Assembly (NCBI GenBank): GCA_963789075.1
Contig: CAWBJQ010000005.1
Location: forward strand, 1-64,000
Length of the DNA: 64,000 nucleotides
Origin: DATATJ01 sp963789075
GTDB lineage: Bacteria; Acidobacteriota; Vicinamibacteria; Vicinamibacterales; CAVVIG01
Reading direction: 5' to 3'
A model generated the notes under the pieces. It ran no database searches. It was not told the DNA's origin and was given only the letters and a program-made list of their open reading frames with translations. Below are positions 45,892 through 55,160 of the stretch, in pieces (within the stretch, counting starts at the first letter, position 1; each line of letters starts with the position of its first letter). A program made the position numbers and the translations under genes.

Positions 45892-48633
45892 ATGGCCGAG
45901 TTCCGAACCCACCCCGACCCTTCGACCTGGGATGACTACGTCGACTACGAGTCCACCAGCTGGCCGAAGAAGGACAAGCGGCATTACTGGATCGTTCCCA
46001 GCATCTGCTTCAACTGCGAGTCGGCGTGCGGCATCCTCGCGTACGTCGACAAAGAGAGCCTCGCCGTCCGCAAGATCGAAGGGAATCCGCTCCATCCCGG
46101 GAGCCGCGGGCGCACGTGCGCCAAGGGCGTCGTCACGCCGAATCAGCTCGAGGATCCCGATCGCATCATGTACCCGCTCGTCCGCGACGGCGAACGCGGA
46201 TCGGGCAAATGGCGGCAGGTGTCGTGGGACGAAGCGCTCGAGGACATCGGCGGGCGCATCCGCAAGGCGATCGTCGAGAACCGGCGGCACGAAATCATGT
46301 ATCACGTCGGTCGTCCGGGCGAGGACGGCTACGCGAATCGTGTCGTGCAGGCGTGGGGACTCGACGGGCACAACAGTCACACCAACGTCTGTTCCTCGTC
46401 TGCGCGCCTGGGCCATTTTCTCTGGTGCGGCAACGACCGGCCGTCGCCCGATTACGCGAACGCGCAGACGATTCTGCTGCTCTCCTCGCACCTCGAGACC
46501 GGCCATTACTTCAACCCGCACGCACAGCGCATCATCGAAGGGCAGGCCAATGGCGCCACCCTGATCGTGATCGATCCGCGGCTCTCGAACACCTCTGCGA
46601 AAGCCGACGTGTGGATGCCCGCGTACTCGGGCACCGAGGGCGCGCTGCTGCTCGCGATGGTCAACGTGCTGCTGCAGGAAGAGCTGTTCGACCGCGAGTT
46701 CGTGCGAACCTGGGTGGACTGGCGCACGTATCTCCGCGCCGAACGCCCCGATCTGCCGGCGACGTTCGACAGCTTCATCATCGCGCTGAAAGAGCTCTAC
46801 GCCGCGTTCACGCCGGCGTTCGCCGCCGAGGAGACCGGCGTCGATGCGGCGCAGATCGTCGAGGCCGCGCGCGCCATCGGCCGCGCCGGCAGCCGCTTCA
46901 GCACGCACAACTGGCGCTCGGCCGCCGCCGGCAACCTCTGGGGCTGGCAGATCACGCGCTGTCTGTACCTGCTCGTCGTGCTCACCGGATCGGTCGCGAC
47001 CAAGGGAGGCGTCGGCCTGCACCTCTCGAACAAGTTCGTCCCCACGCATCCGACGACGCCGCCGCCGCCGACGTACTGGAACGAACTGCTGTTTCCGAAA
47101 GAATATCCGCTCGCCTTCTTCGAGATGAGCTTTCTGCTGCCTCATTTTCTGAAGGAAAAACGCGGCAAGCTGGACGTTTACTTCACGCGCGTCTACAACC
47201 CGGTCTGGACCAATCCCGACGGCTTCTCCTGGATGGAGATGCTGCAGGACAAGGCGCAGATCGGCCTCCACGTCGCGCTCACGCCGACGTGGAGCGAAAC
47301 GGCATGGTTCGCCGACTACATCCTGCCGATGGGCCTCGGCACCGAGCGCCACGATACGATGAGCCAGGAAACGCACGCGGCGCAGTGGCTCGGCTTCCGC
47401 CAGCCGGTCGTCCGCGTCGCCCGCGAGAAGCGCGGCGAGACGATCAACTTCACGTACGAATCGAATCCGGGCGAAGTCTGGGAAGAAAGCGAGTTCTGGG
47501 CGGCGCTGACCTGGCGGATCGATCCGGACGGCTCGCTCGGGATCCGCAAACACTTCGAATCGCCGTACCGTCCGGGTCAGCCGGTGACGATGGACGAGTA
47601 CTACGGGTGGATGTTCGAGAACTCAGTGCCGGGACTGCCCGATGCCGCCGCGAAGGAAAGCCTGACGCCGCTCGCCTACATGCGCAAGTACGGCGTGTTC
47701 AAGGTGAAGGACCACGTATACAAAGAGCACGAACAGCCGTTGGCGCCGGACGCGCTGCTGAACGCCGCCGTCGACCCGGCCACGGACATCATCGTTCACG
47801 ACGGAAAGCCGATCGGCGTGATGATCGACGGCGTCGCGCGCCGCGGCTTCAACACGCCGTCGCGCCGGCTCGAGTTCTATTCGCAGACCCTCGTCGATTG
47901 GGGATGGCCCGAACAGGCGGTGCCGCGCTACATGCCGGGCCACGTGCACTGGCGCGATCTCAAGCGCGAAGAGGGTGAATTCGATTTGCTGCCGAACTTC
48001 CGGCTGCCGACGCTCGTCCACACGCGATCGCCGGTGAAATGGCTGTACGAGATCTCCAACGCGAACCCGCTGTGGATCGCGACGCCCGACGCACGCCGCT
48101 ACGGCCTCGCGACGGGCGACCTCGTGAAGGTGAGGACGCGCATCGGCTATTTCGTGACGCGCGCGTGGGTCACCGAGGGCATCCGTCCCGGCATCCTCGG
48201 CATGTCGCACCACCTGGGACGCTGGCGCCTCCATGAGGAGCTCGGCAACCGCAATGCGTCTGCCTTGGTGACGATCGACCGGCAGGGATCCGGGTACAAG
48301 GTGTCGCAGGTGCACGGCGCGCAGCCGTTCAAGAGCGCCGATCCCGACAGCTCGCGCATCTGGTGGAGCGAGATCGGCGTGCACCAGAACCTGACGTTCC
48401 CCGTGCAGCCGGATCCGGTCAGCGGGATGCACTGCTGGCATCAGCGGGTGACGATCGAACGCGCGGGCGCCGACGACAAGTACGGCGACATCTACGTGGA
48501 CACCGCCAAATCGCACGAGGTCTACAAGGAATGGCTGGCGATGGCGCGCCCTGCGCCGGGCCCCGATGGCCTTCGTCGTCCCCTGTGGTTCGATCGGCCG
48601 TTGCGCCCGGTGTCCCAGGCCTACAAGATCTGA
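45892..48633 (+). CDS. Molybdopterin oxidoreductase catalytic subunit (SoeA-like)
   Basis: This 913-residue member of the DMSO-reductase/complex iron-sulfur molybdoenzyme family binds a 4Fe-4S cluster through CFNCESAC (Cys 39, 42 and 46) and GRTCAKG. A probable molybdenum ligand is the Cys in HTNVCSSSARLG. Further motifs are TLIVIDPRLSNTSAKADVW and the C-terminal cofactor-binding domain (LATGDLVKVRTRIGYFVTRA). No Tat signal is present, unlike periplasmic polysulfide or thiosulfate reductases; this supports a cytoplasmic SoeA-type sulfite dehydrogenase. The adjacent TauE-like exporter and rhodanese support a sulfur substrate. The frame is intact. Confidence 0.85.
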   Translation: MAEFRTHPDPSTWDDYVDYESTSWPKKDKRHYWIVPSICFNCESACGILAYVDKESLAVRKIEGNPLHPGSRGRTCAKGVVTPNQLEDPDRIMYPLVRDGERGSGKWRQVSWDEALEDIGGRIRKAIVENRRHEIMYHVGRPGEDGYANRVVQAWGLDGHNSHTNVCSSSARLGHFLWCGNDRPSPDYANAQTILLLSSHLETGHYFNPHAQRIIEGQANGATLIVIDPRLSNTSAKADVWMPAYSGTEGALLLAMVNVLLQEELFDREFVRTWVDWRTYLRAERPDLPATFDSFIIALKELYAAFTPAFAAEETGVDAAQIVEAARAIGRAGSRFSTHNWRSAAAGNLWGWQITRCLYLLVVLTGSVATKGGVGLHLSNKFVPTHPTTPPPPTYWNELLFPKEYPLAFFEMSFLLPHFLKEKRGKLDVYFTRVYNPVWTNPDGFSWMEMLQDKAQIGLHVALTPTWSETAWFADYILPMGLGTERHDTMSQETHAAQWLGFRQPVVRVAREKRGETINFTYESNPGEVWEESEFWAALTWRIDPDGSLGIRKHFESPYRPGQPVTMDEYYGWMFENSVPGLPDAAAKESLTPLAYMRKYGVFKVKDHVYKEHEQPLAPDALLNAAVDPATDIIVHDGKPIGVMIDGVARRGFNTPSRRLEFYSQTLVDWGWPEQAVPRYMPGHVHWRDLKREEGEFDLLPNFRLPTLVHTRSPVKWLYEISNANPLWIATPDARRYGLATGDLVKVRTRIGYFVTRAWVTEGIRPGILGMSHHLGRWRLHEELGNRNASALVTIDRQGSGYKVSQVHGAQPFKSADPDSSRIWWSEIGVHQNLTFPVQPDPVSGMHCWHQRVTIERAGADDKYGDIYVDTAKSHEVYKEWLAMARPAPGPDGLRRPLWFDRPLRPVSQAYKI

Positions 48634-48653
48634 TCAGACACGGTGACAAACGA

Positions 48654-48956
48654 TCACAGCCGCCTGTGAAACACGAGCGCGGCCACCGCGCCGACGATCA
48701 ACTCGACCAGGACGATCGACGTCAGCAGCGTGAACGTCCAGTCTCGGGCAGACGCATACTCCACGATCGACAGGACGACGCGAGCGGTCGGGGTGAGAAT
48801 CAACACGACAATGCCCGCCTGCAACAGCCACGCGCTCACATCGGGCATGACGAACAGGGCCACGAGGCCCGCGGCCAGGCATCCGGTGCTCGTTTTGACG
48901 CCCAATCGCAGCACACGGCCGATCAGCAGCTCGAGGTTGCCGTCGCCGCTTCTCAT
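48654..48956 (-). CDS. DUF1634 membrane protein
   Basis: This 100-residue protein has three hydrophobic segments (TGCLAAGLVALFVMPDVSAW, LLQAGIVVLILTPTARVVLS, LLTSIVLVELIVGAVAALVF) and the RVLRLGV start typical of DUF1634. Its ATG overlaps the stop of the TauE-like gene (ATGA), and the two families are often paired. It probably assists the exporter, but its function is not established. It is convergent with the molybdoenzyme gene. Confidence 0.82.
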   Translation of the reverse strand: MRSGDGNLELLIGRVLRLGVKTSTGCLAAGLVALFVMPDVSAWLLQAGIVVLILTPTARVVLSIVEYASARDWTFTLLTSIVLVELIVGAVAALVFHRRL

Positions 48957-49787
48957 CGCAGTCCCCGCACGAGCATCAGCACCGCGACGATCCCCAGCAC
49001 ACTCGCGAGCAGCAGCTTCAACGATTTGATCGGCACGTGCGGCGACACGTGCAGCGCCGACCACGACCCGAGCTGCACGCCCAGGATCGCAGCCGCCGCA
49101 GCGGCGGGCAGGAGCTGCCCGCTGACGTAGTAGATGATGACGCCGCCGGTCGCCGTCACGCCGATCATGAACGCGCTGGTCGCCGCGGCCGCGCGCAGCG
49201 GCATGCCGCACCAGCCGTTCAGCACGGGCACTTTGATGACGCCGCCGCCGATGCCGAGCAGCGACGACACGTTGCCCGCGACAAACGACGCGCCGAGAGC
49301 CAGCGGCACCCGCTTGATGCGGTACACGACCGTCGCGCCCGTTTCGTCATCGTGAAACCGGCCGCCGAGGACGCCCGGGTCCACGTTGGGAGTCGAGGAT
49401 CACGTTGCGGCGGTTGGCGCGCGCTACCGTGAGGACCGCCACCGCTCCGGTGACGATCCCGAACAACTGCTGCAGATGCGACTGGGCTATCAGCTGCGCG
49501 GTCAGCCCGCCCAGCACGCTGCCCGCCGCAGTCGCGACCTCCAGCAACATCCCGAAGCGGAAGTTCATCAGGTGCTTGCCGGCCTTGGCGGCGGTCACGG
49601 TGCTGGACGTCGCGATCACCGTCGCGAGGCTGATCGCGGCGGAAACGCCAATTGGAAATCCCAGGCCGAGGTTCAGCAGCGGCACGAGAAAAACACCGCC
49701 GCCGATGCCGAGCAGCGCGCCCAGCGATCCGGCAGCCGCGCCGCCCGCAAAGATGATCAGCGCCAGGACAGGGGTGACAACGGGCAT
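48953..49787 (-). CDS. TauE/SafE-family sulfite/organosulfonate exporter, frameshifted
   Basis: The permease, about 278 residues when repaired, has two homologous halves. Each carries a Gly-rich motif (GALLGIGGGVFLVPLLNLGL near the start; SLLGIGGGVIKVPVLNGWCG in the second half). Eight or so membrane helices are visible. TauE/SafE proteins export sulfite or sulfonates. One extra base near 49385 breaks the loop between the halves. It faces the molybdoenzyme genes and could export sulfite or handle its toxicity. It is translationally coupled to the DUF1634 gene. Confidence 0.85.
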
Positions 49788-49815
49788 TCGAAATTAAATC
49801 GCCAGATTTCAGATT

Positions 49816-49838
49816 GCCAATTGCAAATCGCAATTGGC
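49816..49838. repeat. Perfect-stem palindrome
   Basis: GCCAATTGC and GCAATTGGC form a nine-base-pair stem around a five-base loop. The surrounding bases (AGATTTCAGATTGCC and CAATTGCTGG) add degenerate copies. It lies between two minus-strand genes. Confidence 0.75.
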
Positions 49839-49870
49839 AATTGCTGGTTAGGGGTCGCGCGTTGGGTTGC

Positions 49871-50098
49871 TCAGGGCTGGAATCGGCGAGTTTGAGCGAG
49901 GTAGCGCGCCGCCTTCTCGAGCGCCCGCGATTCTGCTTCTTCGCGCGTCGGACCGTCGGCGCGCGCAAATCGCGCGCCGGGGTCGACGTTGGCGATCGTG
50001 CAGTGATACACATCGCCGAGTTTGTAGGTTTCGACGGAGATCGGCCAGCCGGCCAATTCCTGCTGACGGCGTGAGTAGTCTTCTGCTTCATCGGCCAA
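49871..50098 (-). CDS. Small protein of unknown function
   Basis: This 75-residue protein has a beta-rich start (GWPISVETYKLGDVYHCTIA) and a charged helix (TREEAESRALEKAARYLAQT). It looks like a small single domain, possibly similar to double-stranded-RNA-binding-like alpha/beta folds, but no motif confirms this. It lies between the rhodanese and the exporter on the same strand. Confidence 0.6.
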   Translation of the reverse strand: MADEAEDYSRRQQELAGWPISVETYKLGDVYHCTIANVDPGARFARADGPTREEAESRALEKAARYLAQTRRFQP

Positions 50099-50174
50099 TC
50101 ACATATTCAACGCGACAACCCCAGACTCGCGGAAGAGGCTCGGCCTGTTCCGCGATTTCTACGTTGATCGTCCG

Positions 50175-51017
50175 TCAAGGCTTTTCGACGGGCGCGCCGA
50201 CCAGGTTGCCCCATTCCGTCCACGAGCCATCGTAGTTCTTCACGTCCTCGAAGCCGAGCAGATGCTTCAGCGCAAACCAGGTGAGGCTCGATCGCTCGCC
50301 GATGCGGCAATACGCAATCACCGGCGTGCTCGCCGTGATTCCCTGTGCGGCGTACATCGCCTTCAATTCGTCCACGCTCTTGAACGTGCCGTCGTCGTTG
50401 CAGTTCTTGCCCCACGGAATATTCTTGGCGCCGGGGATGTGGCCGCCGCGCTGGCAGGTTTCCGGGAGTCCCGGAGGCGCGAGGATCTCGCCCGTGAACT
50501 CCTGCGGACTACGGACGTCCACCATCGACGCGCTCTTGCGCTTCATCGCGTCCTGCACTTCGGGGAGGAACGCACGAAGCGACAGATCCGGCTCGCTCGC
50601 CGTGTATGTCTTCTTCGGGAACGACGGCGTGTCCGTGTTGAGATCGCGCCCTTCCGCGAGCCATTTCTTCCGTCCGCCGTCCATCAGGCGAACGTCCTGG
50701 TGTCCATAGACTTTGAGCTGCCAGAATGCCCACGCGGCGAACCAGTTGTTGTTGTCGCCGTACAGCACGATGGTCGTCTTGTTGTCGATGCCGGTGCTGC
50801 CGAGCAGCTCCTCGAGCTTCTTCTTCGGCACGATGTCGCGCACCAGCGTGTCGCATAACTGGTTCGACCAGTTCCATCCGGCTGCGCCAGGCACGTGCCC
50901 CTGGTCGTACGCCGTCGTGTCGACGTCCACTTCGACGATACGGACGCCGGAGTCAGCCGCGTGCTGGGCGACCCAGTCGGTGGTCACGAGAACACCAGGC
51001 AGCGTGTTCGGGCTCAT
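50175..51017 (-). CDS. Thiosulfate/3-mercaptopyruvate sulfurtransferase (two-domain rhodanese)
   Basis: This 280-residue enzyme has two rhodanese domains. The first has a degenerate active site (TTIVLYGDNNNWFAAW). The second holds the catalytic Cys in the loop CRIGERSS. DVRSPQEFTGEI marks the start of the second domain. The loop matches the CysA-type thiosulfate sulfurtransferases, which move sulfane sulfur from thiosulfate to cyanide or other acceptors. It lies close to the sulfite exporter and molybdoenzyme. The frame is intact. Confidence 0.92.
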   Translation of the reverse strand: MSPNTLPGVLVTTDWVAQHAADSGVRIVEVDVDTTAYDQGHVPGAAGWNWSNQLCDTLVRDIVPKKKLEELLGSTGIDNKTTIVLYGDNNNWFAAWAFWQLKVYGHQDVRLMDGGRKKWLAEGRDLNTDTPSFPKKTYTASEPDLSLRAFLPEVQDAMKRKSASMVDVRSPQEFTGEILAPPGLPETCQRGGHIPGAKNIPWGKNCNDDGTFKSVDELKAMYAAQGITASTPVIAYCRIGERSSLTWFALKHLLGFEDVKNYDGSWTEWGNLVGAPVEKP

Positions 51018-51060
51018 ATATGTCTCCTTCCGTTAGAGCCCACCATCTTATCAGGCTCGC

Positions 51061-51110
51061 TCCTCGTACTTCTTACTTCGTCCTTCGTACTTCTTGCACG
51101 TCTTACTTCG
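51061..51110. repeat. Tandem low-complexity repeat at the end of panE
   Basis: CGTACTTCTTACTTCG and close variants recur with an 8-9 base rhythm. The right end overlaps the last codons and stop of the panE-like gene, so the repeat supplies its terminus. Confidence 0.7.
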
Positions 51111-52045
51111 CGTTCTGACCGTGCAAGCCCTGCGCGTGCGGCTTCAGCACCGCGTACAACGCCGCCATGATGGGCGTCGGGACACGCGCGCGGCCGCCGC
51201 GGCGAACCACGGTGCCGAGCAGCGCCTCCACCTCGATCGGCTTGCCCTGCTGGAGATCGATCAGCAGCGATGAACGCGTGGCCGGCGGAATCGAATCCAC
51301 GTACGCGATGATGCGATCGATCAGATCGGCGGAGATCGCGACCCCCTCGGCGCGAGCGACCGCGGCGACTTCGCGGAACGCGGCGATCAGCAGATCTTTG
51401 GCCGACGGGTCGGCCCACAGCGGACCGATCGGCACGCGCGCGGCGCCGGTGCACGCCGCGAACGGCGAGAGATAGCAGAACTTCTCCCAGATCGGCACAC
51501 GCGCATCCGCGACCGGCTCGGAGATGATGTCGGCGCTGGAGAACGCGTCGTGAATCGCTTGCACGCGTGAGGAGACCTGCGACGTGTCGCCGGATACCTC
51601 GCCGAACACGATCCGGCGGTGTGTGCCGGTCTGCTCGATGACGCCCGGCTCGCTGAGCGCCGTCGCGATGTAGGTCGAGCCGCCGAGCACGCGCGCGCGC
51701 GCCGACCGCCGCGGCCACTTCGTCGACGCTATCCACGCCGTTCTGCAGCGTGAGGGCGACGGCGTCGCCGCGCGCGATCGCCGCAAGGAGGGGCAGCGCG
51801 CCGGGATTGCTGTACGCCTTCACGGCGAAAATCGCGACGTCGACCGGCGGCACCCGCGCTGGATCGTCTTCCGCCCTGGGGCGGACGACGAAGTCGCCAA
51901 GCGGGCTCCGGATCGTGAGCCCGCGCTCGCGCATCGCCGCCAGGTGCGCACCGCGCGCGATGAATGTGACGTCGTGGCCGGCCTGCGCGAGCTTCGCGCC
52001 GTAGTAGCCGCCGACCGCGCCCGATCCGATGATGCCAAAGCGCAT
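51103..52045 (-). CDS. panE: 2-dehydropantoate 2-reductase-like protein, frameshifted
   Basis: The protein, about 313 residues when repaired, begins with the NADPH-binding motif MRFGIIGSGAVGGYYGAKLA and has VALTLQNGVDSVDEVAAAVG. After one shift near 51700 it continues with VLGGSTYIATALSEPGVIEQ, the active-site Lys in VPIWEKFCYLSPFAACTG, and the signature PPATRSSLLIDLQQGKPIEV. It reduces ketopantoate to pantoate in coenzyme A synthesis, although paralogues with other substrates exist. Confidence 0.85.
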
Positions 52046-52089
52046 GAGCGCCGGAATGTACCACAGCCGACGCGCGCGTCGTGTGTCGC

Positions 52090-52095
52090 TCTATA
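52090..52095 (+). promoter_or_regulatory. Consensus -10 element TATAAT
   Basis: A perfect TATAAT stands out in GC-rich DNA 44 bases before the ATG of the M20 peptidase gene, which has an AAGGAG ribosome-binding site. The -35 region is not recognisable. Confidence 0.55.
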
Positions 52096-52139
52096 ATCGC
52101 GACGTCTGATTGGACGCGGCGGATGACAAGGAGCGAGCC

Positions 52140-53540
52140 ATGACACGCGCAGCACTTCTCTGGATCTGCGGAGTATCGGTGGTCCTCGCGGGCCAGGCGC
52201 GGCCCGCCGCGCCTGATTTCAACGCCGCCCGCGACGAGGTGGCGCAGACGTTGTCGGCGCTCGTGAAAATCGATACGAGCAACCCGCCTGGCGACGAAAC
52301 GAAAGCGGCAGCGTTCATCAAGCAGATCCTCGACAGGGAAGGGATCGCGTCCGAGATCATCGAAGGGCAGCCGGGTCGCGGCAACCTCGTCGCCCGCCTG
52401 AAAGGCACGGGCAAGAAGCGGCCCCTCCTCCTCATGGGCCATACCGACGTCGTCGGCGTCGAGCGCGACAAGTGGAGCTTCGATCCATTCGGCGGGACGA
52501 TCAAGGACGGGTACGTCTACGGGCGCGGCGCGTCGGACGACAAAGGGATGACGTCGGCGTGCCTCGAAGCCTTCGTCCTGCTGCACCGCCTGAAGGTTCC
52601 GCTCGACCGCGACGTGATCTTCCTGGCGGAAGCGGACGAAGAGGCCGGCGGCGGCGCCGGCATCAGCTTCATGGTCGACAAGCACTGGGACAAGATCGAC
52701 AGCGAGTTCGCGCTGAACGAAGGCGGTTCGATCTACGAGAAGAACGGGCGCGTGCAATACGTCGGCGTCGCGACCACGGAGAAAGTGCCGCGCGGTCTGC
52801 GCGTCGTGGCCAACGGCACGAGCGGCCACGGATCGATGCCGCGGCTGGACAATCCGATCACCCACCTGGCCGCGGCGATCGGCAAGATCGGCGCCTGGCA
52901 GCCGCCGATGCGCCTGAACGAGACGACGCGGACGTTCTTCGCACGGCTCGCGACGGTCAGCCCGCCTGAGGAGGCGCGCCTCTATACCGCGCTGGAAGAC
53001 GCGAAGGCGAGCGCCGGCGCACAGGACACGCTGCGCCGCACGAACATCATGTACAACTCGATGCTGCGCACGTCGGTGGTGCCGACGATCATCAAGGGCG
53101 GCTTTCGCAGCAACGTGATTCCCGGCGACGCAGAGGCCACGCTCGACGTCCGCGCGCTGCCGGACGAGGACATGGCGGCGTTGATCGCGGCGCTCAACGC
53201 GTTGGTGGCCGATCCCGCGATCGAGATCACGCGCTCGAGCTTCGGGGCGCGGCCGGCGCCGCCGCCTTCCGGCTTGCAGACCGACATGTTCCGCGCGCTC
53301 GAAGGAGCGCAGAAGAAGATCTTTCCCGACACAGCCACATTGCCGGTGATGCTGACCGGCGCCACCGACTCGGCCCAGCTTCGCGTGAAGGGCGTACAGG
53401 CTTACGGCCTGGGCAGCGTCGTCGGCGATCGCGAGCGCGGCGCGATTCACGGCAACGACGAGCGGCTGTCGGTGGACGGGCTCGGGAAGTTCGTCCAGCT
53501 GATCTACGCGGCGGCCACTGAGGTCGCGGCCGCGCGCTGA
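52140..53540 (+). CDS. Secreted M20-family metallopeptidase
   Basis: The 466-residue protein starts with a signal peptide (TRAALLWICGVSVVLAGQAR) and then a di-zinc aminoacylase/carboxypeptidase fold. The metal-site motifs are LLLMGHTDVV, VYGRGASDDKGM and FLAEADEEAGGG; the dimerisation domain follows with NGTSGHGSMPRLDNP, and the last ligand region is YGLGSV with AIHGNDE. It should hydrolyse peptides or acylated amino acids outside the cytoplasm. I use the ATG at 52140 because it has the ribosome-binding site and signal peptide. The frame is intact. Confidence 0.9.
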   Translation: MTRAALLWICGVSVVLAGQARPAAPDFNAARDEVAQTLSALVKIDTSNPPGDETKAAAFIKQILDREGIASEIIEGQPGRGNLVARLKGTGKKRPLLLMGHTDVVGVERDKWSFDPFGGTIKDGYVYGRGASDDKGMTSACLEAFVLLHRLKVPLDRDVIFLAEADEEAGGGAGISFMVDKHWDKIDSEFALNEGGSIYEKNGRVQYVGVATTEKVPRGLRVVANGTSGHGSMPRLDNPITHLAAAIGKIGAWQPPMRLNETTRTFFARLATVSPPEEARLYTALEDAKASAGAQDTLRRTNIMYNSMLRTSVVPTIIKGGFRSNVIPGDAEATLDVRALPDEDMAALIAALNALVADPAIEITRSSFGARPAPPPSGLQTDMFRALEGAQKKIFPDTATLPVMLTGATDSAQLRVKGVQAYGLGSVVGDRERGAIHGNDERLSVDGLGKFVQLIYAAATEVAAAR

Positions 53541-53585
53541 CGCGCTCGCGCGCCGGTTGCCGTCATCGGCGATCGCTCCAACGAT

Positions 53586-54028
53586 CTATCCGCGCACGCG
53601 CTTGGAGAACGCTTCGTACGCACCGGGCGCCTGCTTGGTCCACCACTCGATGTACGCCTTGGCGGACGCCTCGAGATTCCTGCACTCGTGGGGATTTTGG
53701 CTCTGCTCGCGCATCAGCGGCAGCAGGTCGCGCAGACGCTCCCAGACATACAGCAGCTCGCGGCCGCTCTGATAGAACAGCTCCGGTTCAGCACGCCGGT
53801 CGTCAGAACGACGCCACCATCTCCCAGTACGTCACGACCATCCGGTACGACGCGTTCTGTTCGCTGCCGGGCGGACAGAGCGACGCGAAGTCCTCCAGGG
53901 TCTTCGCCTTGAACGACGCGGAGAACCACGCCCGCGCCTCGACGCAGGCGCTCCTCGCGCCGCATGTCGTACAGCTTCACAATCAGCTTCACGTCGTCGT
54001 ACGTCGCTCTGGCGACACCGCTGTGCAT
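53586..54028 (-). CDS. Uncharacterised helical protein, frameshifted
   Basis: Repaired, this protein of about 147 residues starts MHSGVARATYDDVKLIVKLY and continues with ARAWFSASFKAKTLEDFASL, then NASYRMVVTYWEMVASFLTT. The last part reads ELLYVWERLRDLLPLMREQS and KAYIEWWTKQAPGAYEAFSK. It is rich in aromatic residues and helices and resembles short DUF4760-like proteins only loosely. Shifts occur near 53940, 53815 and 53785. It lies 20 bases downstream of the M14 peptidase gene on the same strand. Confidence 0.5.
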
Positions 54029-54048
54029 GATGCTGGTCCTATTCTGGG

Positions 54049-55109
54049 CTACTTCTGGACGATACCGACGTTGGCGATCGTATCGCCCTTTTTCAGCGAC
54101 GGCAGCGCGCGCACGAACAAGATCGATGCCCGCCTCCGGCGCAAGCACGTCCTGCATCTGGATGGTGCAGGTAATCGGTGACGACGCCGATCTTCGCACC
54201 CTTCACGACGTGGGCGTCGCGATCGACTGAGCGGCCGGAAGACGCCGTCCTGTTCGGCGGCGATCGTCACGACCTTCTCGATCCAGATCGGCGATGCGCG
54301 ACCGGCGCCACCGGCTGCCCGCCGTCATCTTCAGGTGCGCCATCACGCGTGCACGCCGTTGACGAGCACGTGACGTCGGCCGGATTGACCGGCCCCGAGC
54401 GGCCCGCTTCCGCGGTGAACGACGGCTTGCCGCGCGTGGACGCGGTGTTCTCGAGAAACCGCGACGCATTGGGATCCTTCGGCCGATCGGCGGAGATGAT
54501 GATGTGATCGAGTCCGAACGCGAGCACCATCGCGCGCGAGAAATCGTCCTGCTTCTTGTTGCCGGTCACGGTCCAGTAGCTGTACGGCCGGAGATTCTCG
54601 TCGAGATCGCCGCCGTGCAGGTCGATCAGGTGATCGCACGGCTCGACGACGTCCTTGCGTGATCACGCAGCGACGCGCGATCGGTCTGCGTGCCGTTCGC
54701 GATCGCCCGGATAGCGACCGGTTCATGCTCTTGTTGTCGGTCGGGTTGACGTGCGGCACGATCTTCTCGAACGACGGGATGTTCACGATCGGCACCAGAA
54801 TCAGCGTGCCCGACAGCCCGCGGGGATCGACGGTGCCGATCAGCCGCTCGACCGCCATGATCGACGCGTACTCGCGTGCCGTGCGCGCCCGACACGACGG
54901 CGAGCACCGGCCCAGGCTTCGCGCCGTGAAAGACGACGACGGGAATGTCGTAGCCCGCGTCGACGCCGGCCGGCACCTTCAGCACGCCGATCGCTTTCTT
55001 CCCGCGCGACGCGGTCGCGGTGCCGACGGTGAATGAGGGGTGCGCGTCCTGCGCCATCACGCGGCGCGGCACAGGCGATCGCCATCAACGCAAAGATCAG
55101 CTTCTTCAT
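54049..55109 (-). CDS. Secreted M14/AstE-AspA-type zinc hydrolase, frameshifted
   Basis: The repaired protein of about 350 residues begins with a signal peptide (MKKLIFALMAIACA). It carries zinc ligands in VVSGAHGTEYASI and, in another frame, in the LHGGD motif. Other pieces are LILVPIVNIPSFEKIVPHVN, FGLDHIIISADRPKDPNASR and, at the end, LPSLKKGDTIANVGIVQK. This is the succinylglutamate-desuccinylase/aspartoacylase branch of carboxypeptidases. At least seven shifts interrupt it. Its substrate is unknown. Confidence 0.75.
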
Positions 55110-55160
55110 GGCGCAACTTTACAACGGTTCGAGCGACCCAATATAGTTGCCGTTGGCTCT

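Noticed and set aside
45772..47553. 593-codon minus-strand frame opposite the molybdoenzyme
   Set aside because: The opposite strand encodes intact molybdoenzyme motifs throughout, and the antisense product has no recognisable domain.
44319..48633. Periplasmic polysulfide or thiosulfate reductase (PsrABC/PhsABC)
   Set aside because: The catalytic subunit has no twin-arginine signal and the FeS domain has none either, which suits a cytoplasmic SoeABC-type enzyme better. The assignment remains provisional.
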